Below are positions 9,878 through 18,647 of a stretch of 46,713 bases of DNA, in pieces. The notes beneath the pieces were generated by a model that searched no databases, was not told the DNA's origin, and saw only the letters and a list, made by a program, of their open reading frames with translations. The DNA is from JAVBMJ01 sp031552535. Lineage in GTDB: Bacteria > Bacteroidota > Bacteroidia > Bacteroidales > Rikenellaceae. A program made the position numbers and the translations under genes. The stretch's first letter is position 1. Every line of letters begins with the position of its first letter. Where the stretch lies: NCBI GenBank assembly GCA_031552535.1, contig JAVBMJ010000003.1, positions 1-46,713 on the forward strand, written 5' to 3'.

Positions 9878-10051
9878 CTATTTTTTATTCTTATCCCGGC
9901 GCAACCGGCGCCCGTTACCTGAATGAGGACAGTCGCAGGAACAACCCTCGCAGAAACGGCTATCACGGCGACAGGTTATAAGCCGGTAGAGCCTGTAAAC
10001 CACATATACCACCAGCGCAGCGCCAACTATATATACTATTATATCCTGCAT
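9878..10051 (-). CDS. FeoB-associated Cys-rich membrane protein
   Basis: A small gene of 57 codons plus TAG. The product starts MQDIIVYIVGAALVVYVVYR, one transmembrane helix, followed by a basic and Cys-rich tail with Cys27, Cys34, Cys37, Cys39 and Cys41 (the run CEGCSCDCPHS) and a Lys/Arg-rich end. Length, single helix and Cys spacing fit the FeoB-associated Cys-rich membrane protein family, which is usually encoded directly downstream of feoB and is thought to help ferrous iron uptake. Here it lies 124 bases downstream of the FeoA-FeoB fusion gene on the same strand, which supports the call. The exact role of the Cys cluster (iron or redox) is not settled. Confidence 0.85.
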   Translation of the reverse strand: MQDIIVYIVGAALVVYVVYRLYRLITCRRDSRFCEGCSCDCPHSGNGRRLRRDKNKK

Positions 10052-10175
10052 AAATTATAAATTAAAAAATCAGCCTCGATGAGGACCAACACCTGAGATA
10101 GAAATGACACGCCTGCACCAAGCCGGAAATAAAAAAACATGAATTGATGGAGCAAAACGAGGGCCAACCATCGCC

Positions 10176-12593
10176 TCATATAAATAACAGGCTGATATTA
10201 TATACCGCAAACGCCATCACCCAGGCCAATACCGTGTTATAAATCACCGAAAACAGAGCCCAGCGCCAACTTCCGGTCTCCCCGGCAATCGCCGCCAGTG
10301 AAGCCAGGCATGGAAAATACAATAAAACAAAAACAAGGAACGACAGCGCAACGGCGGGAGTGAAATCGGGGCGACCGGTTTCGGGATTCACCGCCGTTAT
10401 TTTTTTAGACAATACGGCAGACCCGGAATCGCCATTATCTGAATACAAGACCCCTATGGTACTGACTATAACTTCTTTCGCGGCAGTGCCAGAAAGAAGT
10501 GCCACGCTTATCTTCCAGTTGAACCCTAAAGGTTCGACCGCCGGTTCGCAAAACTGCCCCACACGACCCAGATAAGAATTTTTCTGCTGCTGCTCCACCA
10601 ATGTCGCCCGATCTGTCTGCACAAAAGCCCCTGCTCCATCCTCCACCCGCGTCCCGGCCTGCGGCGTCCTCGGGAAATAACTCAGGAACCAGACCGCCAT
10701 CGAGGCCACGAGGATTATCCCCCCCATCTTACGAAGATACTGCGCCGCCTTGTCCCACATATGCACCAACGCCGAACGCATCGTCGGCATCCTGTACGGC
10801 GGCAACTCCATCACAAACGGAGTCTCATCCCTGGGGAAAAGGAACTTGCGCAACAGTTTCGCCGTAATCACCGCCAGGACGATACCCAACAGGTACAGAC
10901 CGATAAACACCAGGCTCGCATGGCGCGGGAAAAACACCCCCACGAATAATATATATACCGGCAAGCGGGCGCTGCACGACATGAACGGATTGATCAGCAC
11001 GGTGATAATGCGGCTGCTGCGGCTTTCTATGGTACGCGCCGCAATGATAGCCGGCACGTTGCAACCGAATCCCATGACCAGCGGGATAAAACTTTTGCCG
11101 TGCAATCCTATGCGGTGCATTATCCGGTCCATTATGAACGCCGCACGCGCCATATAGCCCGAATCCTCCATGAACGAAATGAAGAAGTAGAGGATCAGGA
11201 TATTGGGAAGGAACACAATAACGCCTCCCACGCCGCCGATAACCCCGTCTATGATCAGGTCTTTCAATGCACCTTCGTCCATCCAACTCTCCACCAGCGA
11301 TGCGCACCACCCCACCAGCGATTCGATCCATCCCATAGGGTACGACCCGAGGGTAAACGTGGCCTCGAACATCGCCCACATTATAAGCAAAAATATTGGG
11401 AACCCGAAAAGTTTGCTCGTAACCACAGTATCTATGGCCCGGGTCGTCTGCACCTCATCCTTATTGCCGGGAGTAAGCGTTTCGCGCAGGGCGCCCGTGA
11501 TAAAACCGTACTTGGCATTTGTTACCGCTGTCTCGACATCTTCGCCCAGCTCCTTCCCTATGCGTTTCACGTGAAGATCACGCATAGCGGAAAGCGCCGC
11601 ATACGACGATGCGTTCTTTTTGAGCAACTCCTCCACCTGGCTGTCCCCTTCAAGCATTTTCAGTGCGAGGTAACGCGGCGAAAACTGCTTGGGCACCGTA
11701 GCATCGCCCTTTATCATCTCCTTGAGCGCCCCTATTCCCGACTCTATCGCCTGACCGTGGTTAATATGTATGTGGCGCACGCTCTTTTCACGGTTCTCAA
11801 AAACGTCGATCACCGTGTCGAACAGGTGGCGTATCCCGCGGCCGCTACGCGAAACAGTGGGAACTATCGGCACCCCTATCATACGCCCCAGACTCCGGAA
11901 ATCGAGTTTCGCACCGCTCTGTTGCAACTCGTCGTACATGTTCAACGCGATCACGACCCGCGTGTCCATGTCGATCAGTTCCGTGGTGAGGTAGAGGTTG
12001 CGTTCGAGGTTCGAAGCGGCAACCACATTGACAATGACATCGGGCGTCTCCTCGGCCAAAAGCCTCCTCACGTAGCGCTCCTCGGGACTGTAAGCCGACA
12101 GGGCGTAGGTGCCCGGAAGGTCGTAAATGGTTATGCGATAACCTCCGTGCTCGAAGTGCCCACGTTTGGCGTCTACCGTTACCCCGCTGTAATTGCCAAC
12201 ATGCTCATGGCCGCCCGAAGCTATATTGAAAAGCGAAGTCTTCCCACAGTTGGGATTACCCACGAGCACTACCCTGATCTCGCGGCCGGATCGTTCGATG
12301 ACCCGCTCGATAGCCTCGGATGTCAGCGTCTCCGTCCCCGGTTCCGCGCCCGAGAGTTTCGCCGCCTCCTCGACTGTTATGATCTCTATCATCGAGGCCT
12401 CGCTTATGCGCAACGACACCTCGTAATCCATTATTTTATAGACGATAGGATCCTTAAGCGGTGCGTTCATCACAGCCGCCACACTCTTTCCGCGCACGAA
12501 GCCCATTTCCATAATGCGCTTACGGAACGCACCGTGGCCCAACACGTTGAGCACGATACCCGTCTGACCTGTCTGTAATTCCGAAAGGCGCAT
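10176..12593 (-). CDS. feoB: Ferrous iron transporter, FeoA-FeoB fusion
   Basis: An 805-residue inner-membrane Fe(II) transporter. Residues 1-75 form a FeoA domain (SH3-like, beginning MRLSELQTGQTGIVLNVLG), fused to FeoB. The cytosolic G domain shows G1 GNPNCGKT (112-119), G3 DLPG (158-161) and G4 NMYD (218-221). The membrane part (about 385 to the end) has several hydrophobic segments and the FeoB signature around GFGCNVPAIIAARTIESR. FeoA-FeoB fusions are common in Bacteroidota. The gene is read divergently from rpsA, and a Cys-rich FeoB partner is encoded downstream. A plausible promoter (TTG, 20 bases, CACCTTTG) lies 30 bases upstream. I see no clear Fur site. Confidence 0.96.
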   Translation of the reverse strand: MRLSELQTGQTGIVLNVLGHGAFRKRIMEMGFVRGKSVAAVMNAPLKDPIVYKIMDYEVSLRISEASMIEIITVEEAAKLSGAEPGTETLTSEAIERVIERSGREIRVVLVGNPNCGKTSLFNIASGGHEHVGNYSGVTVDAKRGHFEHGGYRITIYDLPGTYALSAYSPEERYVRRLLAEETPDVIVNVVAASNLERNLYLTTELIDMDTRVVIALNMYDELQQSGAKLDFRSLGRMIGVPIVPTVSRSGRGIRHLFDTVIDVFENREKSVRHIHINHGQAIESGIGALKEMIKGDATVPKQFSPRYLALKMLEGDSQVEELLKKNASSYAALSAMRDLHVKRIGKELGEDVETAVTNAKYGFITGALRETLTPGNKDEVQTTRAIDTVVTSKLFGFPIFLLIMWAMFEATFTLGSYPMGWIESLVGWCASLVESWMDEGALKDLIIDGVIGGVGGVIVFLPNILILYFFISFMEDSGYMARAAFIMDRIMHRIGLHGKSFIPLVMGFGCNVPAIIAARTIESRSSRIITVLINPFMSCSARLPVYILFVGVFFPRHASLVFIGLYLLGIVLAVITAKLLRKFLFPRDETPFVMELPPYRMPTMRSALVHMWDKAAQYLRKMGGIILVASMAVWFLSYFPRTPQAGTRVEDGAGAFVQTDRATLVEQQQKNSYLGRVGQFCEPAVEPLGFNWKISVALLSGTAAKEVIVSTIGVLYSDNGDSGSAVLSKKITAVNPETGRPDFTPAVALSFLVFVLLYFPCLASLAAIAGETGSWRWALFSVIYNTVLAWVMAFAVYNISLLFI

Positions 12594-12620
12594 TTACTGT
12601 CCGTGATTTGATTTACCCGG

Positions 12621-12651
12621 CAAAGGTGCGATTTTTTCCCATTTTTTCCAA
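12621..12651 (-). promoter_or_regulatory. Promoter of the feoAB gene
   Basis: On the minus strand TTG (12651-12649) is followed after 20 bases by CACCTTTG (12628-12621), one mismatch from TAnnTTTG. The start codon is at 12593. Confidence 0.55.
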
Positions 12652-12691
12652 TTAATAAAACGCCTATAGGTATTAATCCGGAGAAAATTAC

Positions 12692-12699
12692 TACCTTTG
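12692..12699 (+). promoter_or_regulatory. -7 box of the rpsA promoter
   Basis: TACCTTTG matches the Bacteroidota -7 consensus TAnnTTTG 70 bases upstream of the rpsA start. A clear -33 TTG is not visible. A short hairpin (12706-12723) lies in the leader just after it. Confidence 0.6.
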
Positions 12700-12705
12700 T
12701 GGGCT

Positions 12706-12723
12706 TTTTCCCGTGTGGGAAAA
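12706..12723 (+). promoter_or_regulatory. Stem-loop in the rpsA 5' leader
   Basis: TTTTCCC, loop GTGT, GGGAAAA: a perfect 7-bp stem just downstream of the -7 box, so near the 5' end of the rpsA mRNA. It could protect the 5' end or take part in S1 autoregulation, which is known in other bacteria. The function here is inference. Confidence 0.4.
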
Positions 12724-12768
12724 TCTATACATAATGTCTAACTTTATAGTTTCGAAGCAACAACCAAA

Positions 12769-14748
12769 ATGGAAGAAAACAAAGATTTACAAGTGGAGAC
12801 CACTGCCCAGGCAGTAGTAGCCGAAGAAACGCAGGCGGCTCTGGCCGGCGAAGCACCCGTAACCGAGGAGGCTTCCAAGGCTAAAAAAGAGGCAAAACCT
12901 TCAAAAGCAGCAGACAACGCATCATTCGACTGGAATGCGTTTGAGAACGATTTGGGTCTTTATGGCGATGCCAAGGACAAGATCGCAGAGAAATACGACC
13001 AGACCCTCTCGAAGGTGCAGGTCGGCGAAGTTGTCGACGGTGTGGTTATCAACGTCGGCAAGCGCGAAGTGGTAGTCAATATCGGCTACAAGTCGGAAGG
13101 TATCATTCCGGTAAGCGAATTCCGCTACAATCCCGAACTGGCGGCAGGCGAAAAGGTGGAAGTTTACGTCGAAAGCGCCGAAGACAAAAAGGGACAGCTC
13201 ATCCTCTCGCACAAGAAAGCACGCCAACTACGCAGTTGGGATCGCGTGAACGAAGCGATGGAGAAGGACGAAGTTATCAAGGGATATGTGAAGTGCCGCA
13301 CGAAGGGCGGTATGATCGTCGACGTGTTCGGTATCGAGGCGTTCCTGCCCGGTTCGCAGATCGACGTGAAACCTATCCGCGACTACGATATATATGTTGA
13401 CAAGACTATGGAGTTCAAGGTTGTCAAGATCAACCAGGAGTTCCGTAACGTCGTTGTCTCGGCCAAGGCTCTGATCGAAGCAGAACTCGAGCAGCAGAAG
13501 AAGGCCATCATGCAGAACCTCGAAAAAGGCCAGATCCTCGAAGGTACCGTGAAGAACATCACTTCTTACGGTGTATTCGTCGACCTGGGCGGTGTTGACG
13601 GTTTGATCCACATCACCGACCTTTCGTGGGGCCGCGTGAACCATCCGGAAGAGGTGGTGCACCTCGACCAGAAGCTCAATGTGGTTATCATCGACTTCGA
13701 CGACGCTAAAAAGCGTATCGCACTGGGTCTCAAACAGCTTACACCGCACCCGTGGGATGCTCTCGACCAGAACCTCAAAGTAGGGGACAAGGTAAAGGGC
13801 AAAGTTGTGGTCATGGCCGATTACGGTGCATTCGTAGAGATAGCGCCGGGCGTCGAGGGTCTGATCCACGTTTCGGAGATGTCATGGAGCCAGCACCTTC
13901 GTTCGGCACAGGAGTTCATGAAAGTGGGCGACGAAGTCGAAGCCGTAATCCTCACCCTCGACCGTGAAGACCGCAAGATGTCGCTGGGTATCAAACAGCT
14001 TACGACCGATCCGTGGGACGGTATCGAAACAAAATATCCTGTCGGTTCGCGCCACACGGCAAGGGTACGTAACTTCACCAACTTCGGTGTATTCGTAGAG
14101 ATCGCCGAAGGCATCGACGGCCTGATCCACATTTCGGACCTGAGCTGGACGAAGAAGGTTAAACATCCCGCAGAGTTTACCCAGATTGGAGAGAATATCG
14201 ACGTCGTGGTACTGGAAATCGACAAGGATAACCGCCGTCTGAGCCTCGGGCACAAGCAACTGGAGGAAAATCCGTGGAACGAATTCGAATCGCAGTTCGG
14301 CGTGGATTCGGTACATGAGGGCAAAATCACCGAAATCAACGAGAAAGGAGCCGTGGTTGCGCTCGGCGAAAACGTGGAAGGCTTTGCCAACCTGCGCCAG
14401 ATCGTCAAAGAGGACGGCACACAGGCACAGGTGGGCGAAACACTCGACTTCAAGGTTATCGAGTTCTCGAAAGCCACACGCCGCATACTTCTTTCGCATT
14501 CCCGCCTGAACGACGACACGCGTCGCGCAGAGGAGAAAGCTGAAAAAGCAGACAAGAAGGCGAAAGACGACTCGACCAAGAGTGCAGTAAAGAAGATCAA
14601 TGCTTCTGTCGAGAAGACCACACTGGGCGATATCTCAGGTCTGGCCGAACTTAAGGCTCAGATGGAGAGCGCTGCCGAAGCCAAACCGAAAAAGACTGCC
14701 GCAAAGAAAGCAGATGCCACTGCCGCTGAAGAAGCCAAGGAAGAGTAA
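12769..14748 (+). CDS. rpsA: 30S ribosomal protein S1
   Basis: A 659-residue protein with six S1 RNA-binding repeats at about residues 84-150, 167-233, 254-322, 338-410, 424-497 and 511-577. The central repeats show the canonical signature (YGVFVDLGGVDGLIHITDLSW, and YGAFVEI and FGVFVEI in the next two). S1 brings mRNA to the 30S subunit. Before the first repeat is an 80-residue Glu/Lys/Ala-rich N-terminal extension, and after the sixth an 80-residue Lys/Ala/Glu-rich tail; both are low-complexity and likely disordered. The gene is monocistronic by appearance, with its own -7 box upstream and a strong 15-bp terminator hairpin downstream. Confidence 0.96.
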   Translation: MEENKDLQVETTAQAVVAEETQAALAGEAPVTEEASKAKKEAKPSKAADNASFDWNAFENDLGLYGDAKDKIAEKYDQTLSKVQVGEVVDGVVINVGKREVVVNIGYKSEGIIPVSEFRYNPELAAGEKVEVYVESAEDKKGQLILSHKKARQLRSWDRVNEAMEKDEVIKGYVKCRTKGGMIVDVFGIEAFLPGSQIDVKPIRDYDIYVDKTMEFKVVKINQEFRNVVVSAKALIEAELEQQKKAIMQNLEKGQILEGTVKNITSYGVFVDLGGVDGLIHITDLSWGRVNHPEEVVHLDQKLNVVIIDFDDAKKRIALGLKQLTPHPWDALDQNLKVGDKVKGKVVVMADYGAFVEIAPGVEGLIHVSEMSWSQHLRSAQEFMKVGDEVEAVILTLDREDRKMSLGIKQLTTDPWDGIETKYPVGSRHTARVRNFTNFGVFVEIAEGIDGLIHISDLSWTKKVKHPAEFTQIGENIDVVVLEIDKDNRRLSLGHKQLEENPWNEFESQFGVDSVHEGKITEINEKGAVVALGENVEGFANLRQIVKEDGTQAQVGETLDFKVIEFSKATRRILLSHSRLNDDTRRAEEKAEKADKKAKDDSTKSAVKKINASVEKTTLGDISGLAELKAQMESAAEAKPKKTAAKKADATAAEEAKEE

Positions 14749-14803
14749 TCCCTTAACCGGGGTTCGACGGGCTTTTAGCTTTCGAATAACAGGCTTTTAA
14801 CCA

Positions 14804-14838
14804 AGATTCGGCCTGACTTTAGCAGTCAGGCCGAATCT
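14804..14838. terminator. Strong terminator hairpin after rpsA
   Basis: AGATTCGGCCTGACT, loop TTAGC, AGTCAGGCCGAATCT: a perfect 15-bp stem with a 5-base loop, followed by AAAAATTTT. It ends 21 bases before rnz, so rnz probably has its own promoter or depends on readthrough. Confidence 0.85.
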
Positions 14839-14859
14839 AAAAATTTTCACACGCGGGAC

Positions 14860-15792
14860 ATGACATTCAGTGTTACTATACTTGGTAACGGGTCTGCGGT
14901 GCCTGCTGTAGGGAAGCATCACGCTGCTCATGCACTCAACATGCATGAGCAGTTTTATTTGATAGATTGCGGTGAGGGTACGCAGCTACGCCTGATGGAG
15001 TGCGGCATAAACCCGATGAAGATCAATGCCGTTTTCATCACCCATATGCACGGCGACCACATGCTGGGGCTGCTCCCGTTGCTGTCTACGCTCGGGATGA
15101 TGGGCCGCAAGACGCCGTTACGTGTATTCGGCCCTGCGGCGCTGGAGAAGTTGTTGGCCACCGGGTTCGAGTTAATGGGGCTCAACCTGGAGTACGAAAT
15201 ACACTTCCAGACAGTCGATCCCACGGCAAATGCCATGATCTACCAGACACGGATTATGGAGGTATGGTCGGTTCCGCTCCGCCACCGTGTGCCGTGCGCA
15301 GGCTTCCTGTTCAGGGAGAAGGAGCCGGAACTCAACGTTCTCAAACACCAGATTGTCCGCTACGGCCTGTCTATTGCCCAGATCGTTGCGGCAAAGCGGG
15401 GCGAAGATGTTGTGCTGGAGGATGGGAGCAGGCTGGCCTCCGGCGAACTGACATATGCTCCGTGGACGCCGCGCAGCTATGCCTACCTGAGCGACACGTT
15501 GCCGTCGGGCAAGGCGGCCAGGATCGTATCGGGGGTCGACCTGCTGTACCACGAAGCTACTTTCGCCGGAAATGAAAAGGTGTTAGCCCGCGAGACGGGA
15601 CATACCACGTCGTTGCAAGCCGGGGAGATGGCCCTGAAAGCCGGTGCCGGGCACCTTTTAATAGGACACTTTTCGACCCGCTATAAAGACCCCGGAGTTC
15701 TTATGGACGAGGCCCGTACCATTTTTCACAATACGGATATAGCCCGTGAAGGCGAAATTTTTGCTATAGCGCCGAAGCTGCACACATCATGA
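14860..15792 (+). CDS. rnz: Ribonuclease Z
   Basis: A 310-residue metallo-beta-lactamase-fold endonuclease that trims tRNA 3' trailers in the cytoplasm. The zinc motif THMHGDH is at residues 61-67 (H62, H64, D66, H67). Early landmarks are FLG-like ILGNGSAVP at residues 7-15 and DCGEGTQLRL at 36-45. The His box HTTSLQAGEMALKAGAGHLLIGHFSTRY is late in the protein. Length fits the short, bacterial RNase Z form. The gene sits 21 bases after the rpsA terminator and converges with birA. Confidence 0.94.
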   Translation: MTFSVTILGNGSAVPAVGKHHAAHALNMHEQFYLIDCGEGTQLRLMECGINPMKINAVFITHMHGDHMLGLLPLLSTLGMMGRKTPLRVFGPAALEKLLATGFELMGLNLEYEIHFQTVDPTANAMIYQTRIMEVWSVPLRHRVPCAGFLFREKEPELNVLKHQIVRYGLSIAQIVAAKRGEDVVLEDGSRLASGELTYAPWTPRSYAYLSDTLPSGKAARIVSGVDLLYHEATFAGNEKVLARETGHTTSLQAGEMALKAGAGHLLIGHFSTRYKDPGVLMDEARTIFHNTDIAREGEIFAIAPKLHTS

Positions 15793-15972
15793 AGCGGCAT
15801 CATCGGGTTTGGCCGGATGTGGTGCAAGAATGGGCTTCCCGAATAATACCTGAATAATAAGAGTGACGCTTTATAACCGGATCAACGGTGGATATATTTC
15901 CACAACCGCCTAAAAAGATCATCAGTCCGCGGGATGGGTGAGGTGACGAGACCCATAGCGGTAAGAGTCCTG

Positions 15973-16743
15973 TCATAAGATAAACTCTATCTCTTTAAAA
16001 AGATAGCCTCTCACGCTACCGTCGGGATGCTCCACATCCAGTTCGCCAGACTCTTCGACCCCACGGATTATGCCCGTGAATTCGCCATCACCCGGGGTAC
16101 GGTAAACGGCCGGTACGCCGAGCCGGTAAAGGCGACCAAGGTAGTCGCCGCACAATTGCTCCGCCCGGCCCTCTTCAAGCTGCCCGTAACGAAGCATCAG
16201 CTTACCGTAGAGACGTTCGAGGACTTCGCCCACAGCAAAATCGCCGCCAGAGAGCAACGCCATCGACGAAGGGTTGGGTAACGCCGGACTGAACCGCATC
16301 TGATTAACATTGAGTCCCACACCTACGATGCTCCGGGCGAGATTGGCTCCGCAAATATCGTTTTCGATCAATATCCCGGCCACCTTCGTATCGCCGGAAT
16401 ATATGTCGTTAGGCCACTTTATAGCAGCCACTATCCCATATGACTCCAAAAGGTCCGCCACGGCCAAAGAGACCGCCTCCGAAAGCAGAAACTGTTCGCC
16501 GGCAGGCAGGAAAACCGGCTCCAAAACAATGCTGAAAGTGAGATTTGCCCCGGGAGCACTCTCCCAATGGTTGCCGCGCTGTCCACGCCCACGGCTCTGG
16601 CTACGCGCCACGACAAGGTCGCCATGTCCGTAGCACTTCACACGCGCCACATCGTTTGTCGACCCGGCCTCATCGAAATAATCCGCCCTGACACCGTATG
16701 CCGAAGCCAAAGAACGCAGACTATTTTCCACGGTCGAACGCAT
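15973..16743 (-). CDS. birA: Biotin--[acetyl-CoA-carboxylase] ligase (BirA, catalytic domain only)
   Basis: A 256-residue protein that activates biotin to biotinyl-AMP and attaches it to a carrier lysine. Visible motifs are the biotin/ATP loop SRGRGQRGNHWES, KWPNDIY, KVAGILIE and VGVGLNVNQ. There is no N-terminal DNA-binding domain, so this is the monofunctional type and not a repressor. The start overlaps the end of the Na/Pi cotransporter-family gene by 23 bases, so the two are likely co-transcribed. A C-terminal SH3-like domain fits residues 210-256. Confidence 0.94.
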   Translation of the reverse strand: MRSTVENSLRSLASAYGVRADYFDEAGSTNDVARVKCYGHGDLVVARSQSRGRGQRGNHWESAPGANLTFSIVLEPVFLPAGEQFLLSEAVSLAVADLLESYGIVAAIKWPNDIYSGDTKVAGILIENDICGANLARSIVGVGLNVNQMRFSPALPNPSSMALLSGGDFAVGEVLERLYGKLMLRYGQLEEGRAEQLCGDYLGRLYRLGVPAVYRTPGDGEFTGIIRGVEESGELDVEHPDGSVRGYLFKEIEFIL

Positions 16744-18382
16744 CCTCCGAAATGCGTATAATCGAGTCGGCGAGCTGCTCGATTCGTGTCACAAGTTCCG
16801 AAAAAATAATTCCCGACTGGTAATTACCTCCTTCGTAACCGTCGAAACGCAGGCACTCCTCCTTGAATATATTTCGCAGGTTATTTACCGATTGCTCCAC
16901 CTCCATCGCCAGGTCGAGCGATTCACCTTTGGAGAATGACGCCGCCAGATTACTGTTCATCAGAGGTATCGCCCGGTCTATGAGGTCCAGCATATCATTC
17001 ACCTTATCCCGCGTAGGCTGGTCGAACCATATATTCCGCTCTTTGCGGGCACGCAACAATTTGGCTATACTATAATTGCAGTCCGACATTATCTCCACGT
17101 CCGACACAAGCCGGAACAACATCTCTATCCCATGTCTTGCCTCGGCGCCGATATTACCGCGCGAAGCCTGGGTGAGAAAGTTATAAAATTCGTCGCGCAC
17201 ACGGTCGTTATCCTCCTCGCGAAGACGTATATCCTCATACAGGGCGTTGAACGACTCGCTGTTGGTTTCCCTGAACAATGCCCTTACCTTGGCAAACATC
17301 TTCGACGACCGGCGGGCATATTCCACCAACTCTTTTTGTGCCTGGAACATCGAGAGTCCTCCGGTAGTAAGCAGGGCCGGATTGAGGTACCGTAAACTTG
17401 TCGCCGAGCGCGACTCTCCTTCCCGGCTACGTATAAGACGCGCCACCAAATCCGATAACTGCGGGATGAACCATACCATCAAAAACGTACTGACAAGGTT
17501 GAACAACGTATGGAATCCGGCCAACGAAAAAGCAATCCTGCCCGGAGCAGCCACATCGGCCACCGCGGGGAACAACTCGGAAAAACGCGGAATCAAAAAA
17601 AGCAGAGGCAAAGCCCATACCGCCCCTACGACATTGAAAATCGTATGAAACAACGCCGCCCGCCGCGCATTGGTGTTAGTATCCAGGGCGGCGAGGTTGG
17701 CGGTAAATGTTGTACCTATATTCTCGCCTATGATCATGGCCGCACCGCACTCCAACGGCACCCATCCGTTGCAACACACTATCATCGTCAGAACCATTGT
17801 GGCGACCGAGGATTGTAATAAGAACGACAGTAATATCCCCGCCAGCATAAACAGCACCACAGCCATGGCACTCCCGCCGGCAATCACCGGGAACGGCAAC
17901 CCCGAAAGTATCTCGCGCAGCAAAAAGACCCCCATCAACAGTAACGCCAATCCCACAAGCACATGCCCGGAAGCCCTAAGCCGTTCGCGCTTCATCAGAA
18001 GCAACGGGAAACCCACGCCGATCAACGACACCGAAGCTATGCCCAGGCTAAACCTGAACCCGAGCAAAGCGATGATCCATCCCGTGATCGTAGTCCCGAT
18101 ATTGGCCCCCATGATCATGGCCATCGACTGTGCCAGGGTCAGCGCACCGGCATTGACAAAACTGACTATCATTACCGTTGTGGCTCCCGACGACTGTAAA
18201 ATAGCTGTTATCAAAGTGCCCGCCTCCACATTACGGAACGTCGACGACGACATGTTGATCAGTTTGTGGCGCATACCCGAACCGGCCAGACGCTGCAAAG
18301 CCTCGCTCATGCTCTTCATCCCGTAAAGGAAAAGGCCAAGCGAACCGACAACAGTCAATACCAGAAGAATACTATCCCACAT
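16721..18382 (-). CDS. Na/Pi cotransporter family protein with C-terminal PhoU-like domain
   Basis: A 553-residue inner-membrane protein. The two inverted QSS repeats of the NaPi-II family are visible: LQSSGATTVMIVSFVNAG near residue 65 and LQSSVATMVLTMIVCCNGW near residue 195. Each is followed by a GANIGTT or GENIGTT motif (IMGANIGTTITGW, IIGENIGTTFTAN). About nine hydrophobic segments fill residues 1-310. The last 200 residues are helical and charged, resembling PhoU. The family is linked to sodium-phosphate transport or phosphate signalling; the direct substrate here is inferred. The promoter is upstream at 18517-18546 and birA overlaps the 3' end. Confidence 0.9.
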   Translation of the reverse strand: MWDSILLVLTVVGSLGLFLYGMKSMSEALQRLAGSGMRHKLINMSSSTFRNVEAGTLITAILQSSGATTVMIVSFVNAGALTLAQSMAMIMGANIGTTITGWIIALLGFRFSLGIASVSLIGVGFPLLLMKRERLRASGHVLVGLALLLMGVFLLREILSGLPFPVIAGGSAMAVVLFMLAGILLSFLLQSSVATMVLTMIVCCNGWVPLECGAAMIIGENIGTTFTANLAALDTNTNARRAALFHTIFNVVGAVWALPLLFLIPRFSELFPAVADVAAPGRIAFSLAGFHTLFNLVSTFLMVWFIPQLSDLVARLIRSREGESRSATSLRYLNPALLTTGGLSMFQAQKELVEYARRSSKMFAKVRALFRETNSESFNALYEDIRLREEDNDRVRDEFYNFLTQASRGNIGAEARHGIEMLFRLVSDVEIMSDCNYSIAKLLRARKERNIWFDQPTRDKVNDMLDLIDRAIPLMNSNLAASFSKGESLDLAMEVEQSVNNLRNIFKEECLRFDGYEGGNYQSGIIFSELVTRIEQLADSIIRISEDAFDRGK

Positions 18383-18516
18383 TGAAATAACATTTCGTCA
18401 CCCGCTCCGCAACCCTCCCCCACAGTTAATAACCAAACCCCTTATACAGGGACCAACCGCAATTTTTCACAAATGGCAGTCGTAGTCTGTATAAAGAAAA
18501 TGACCGTTTTATTTTG

Positions 18517-18546
18517 CAAAGGTAGTATCGTGGTTTTTAATGGCAA
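18517..18546 (-). promoter_or_regulatory. Promoter of the Na/Pi cotransporter-birA pair
   Basis: The minus strand shows TTG (18546-18544), 19 bases, then TACCTTTG (18524-18517), a good fit to the Bacteroidota -33/-7 pattern. The leader to the start at 18382 would be about 125 bases. Confidence 0.65.
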
Positions 18547-18571
18547 CTATAAGCCATTTGAAGAAATTGTT

Positions 18572-18609
18572 AAAAAAGCATGCCCGGATTTGTCCGGGCA
18601 TGCTTTTTT
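18572..18609. terminator. Terminator of the glycan operon
   Basis: AAAAAAGCATGCCCGGA, loop TTTG, TCCGGGCATGCTTTTTT: a perfect 17-bp stem with A/T tails on both sides, hence able to act in both directions. It lies 39 bases beyond the end of the GH28 gene and closes the eight-gene minus-strand operon, just upstream of the next gene's promoter. Confidence 0.9.
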
Positions 18610-18647
18610 GGTTGCAGGCATAGTTGACCTGTTGTATAGGTATTGGA

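Noticed and set aside
11100..12578. A long plus-strand open frame (492 codons) opposite feoB
   Set aside because: It is fully antisense to the well-supported FeoA-FeoB gene, rich in His and Arg, and shows no known motif. High G+C makes such shadows common.
15789..15857. A 22-codon frame that overlaps the rnz stop by ATGA
   Set aside because: Very short, no motif and no other support; the ATGA overlap alone is not enough.
15934..15956. ATGGGT and ACCCAT inverted repeat between rnz and birA as a terminator
   Set aside because: Only a 6-bp stem with an 11-base loop and no T-run; too weak to call.
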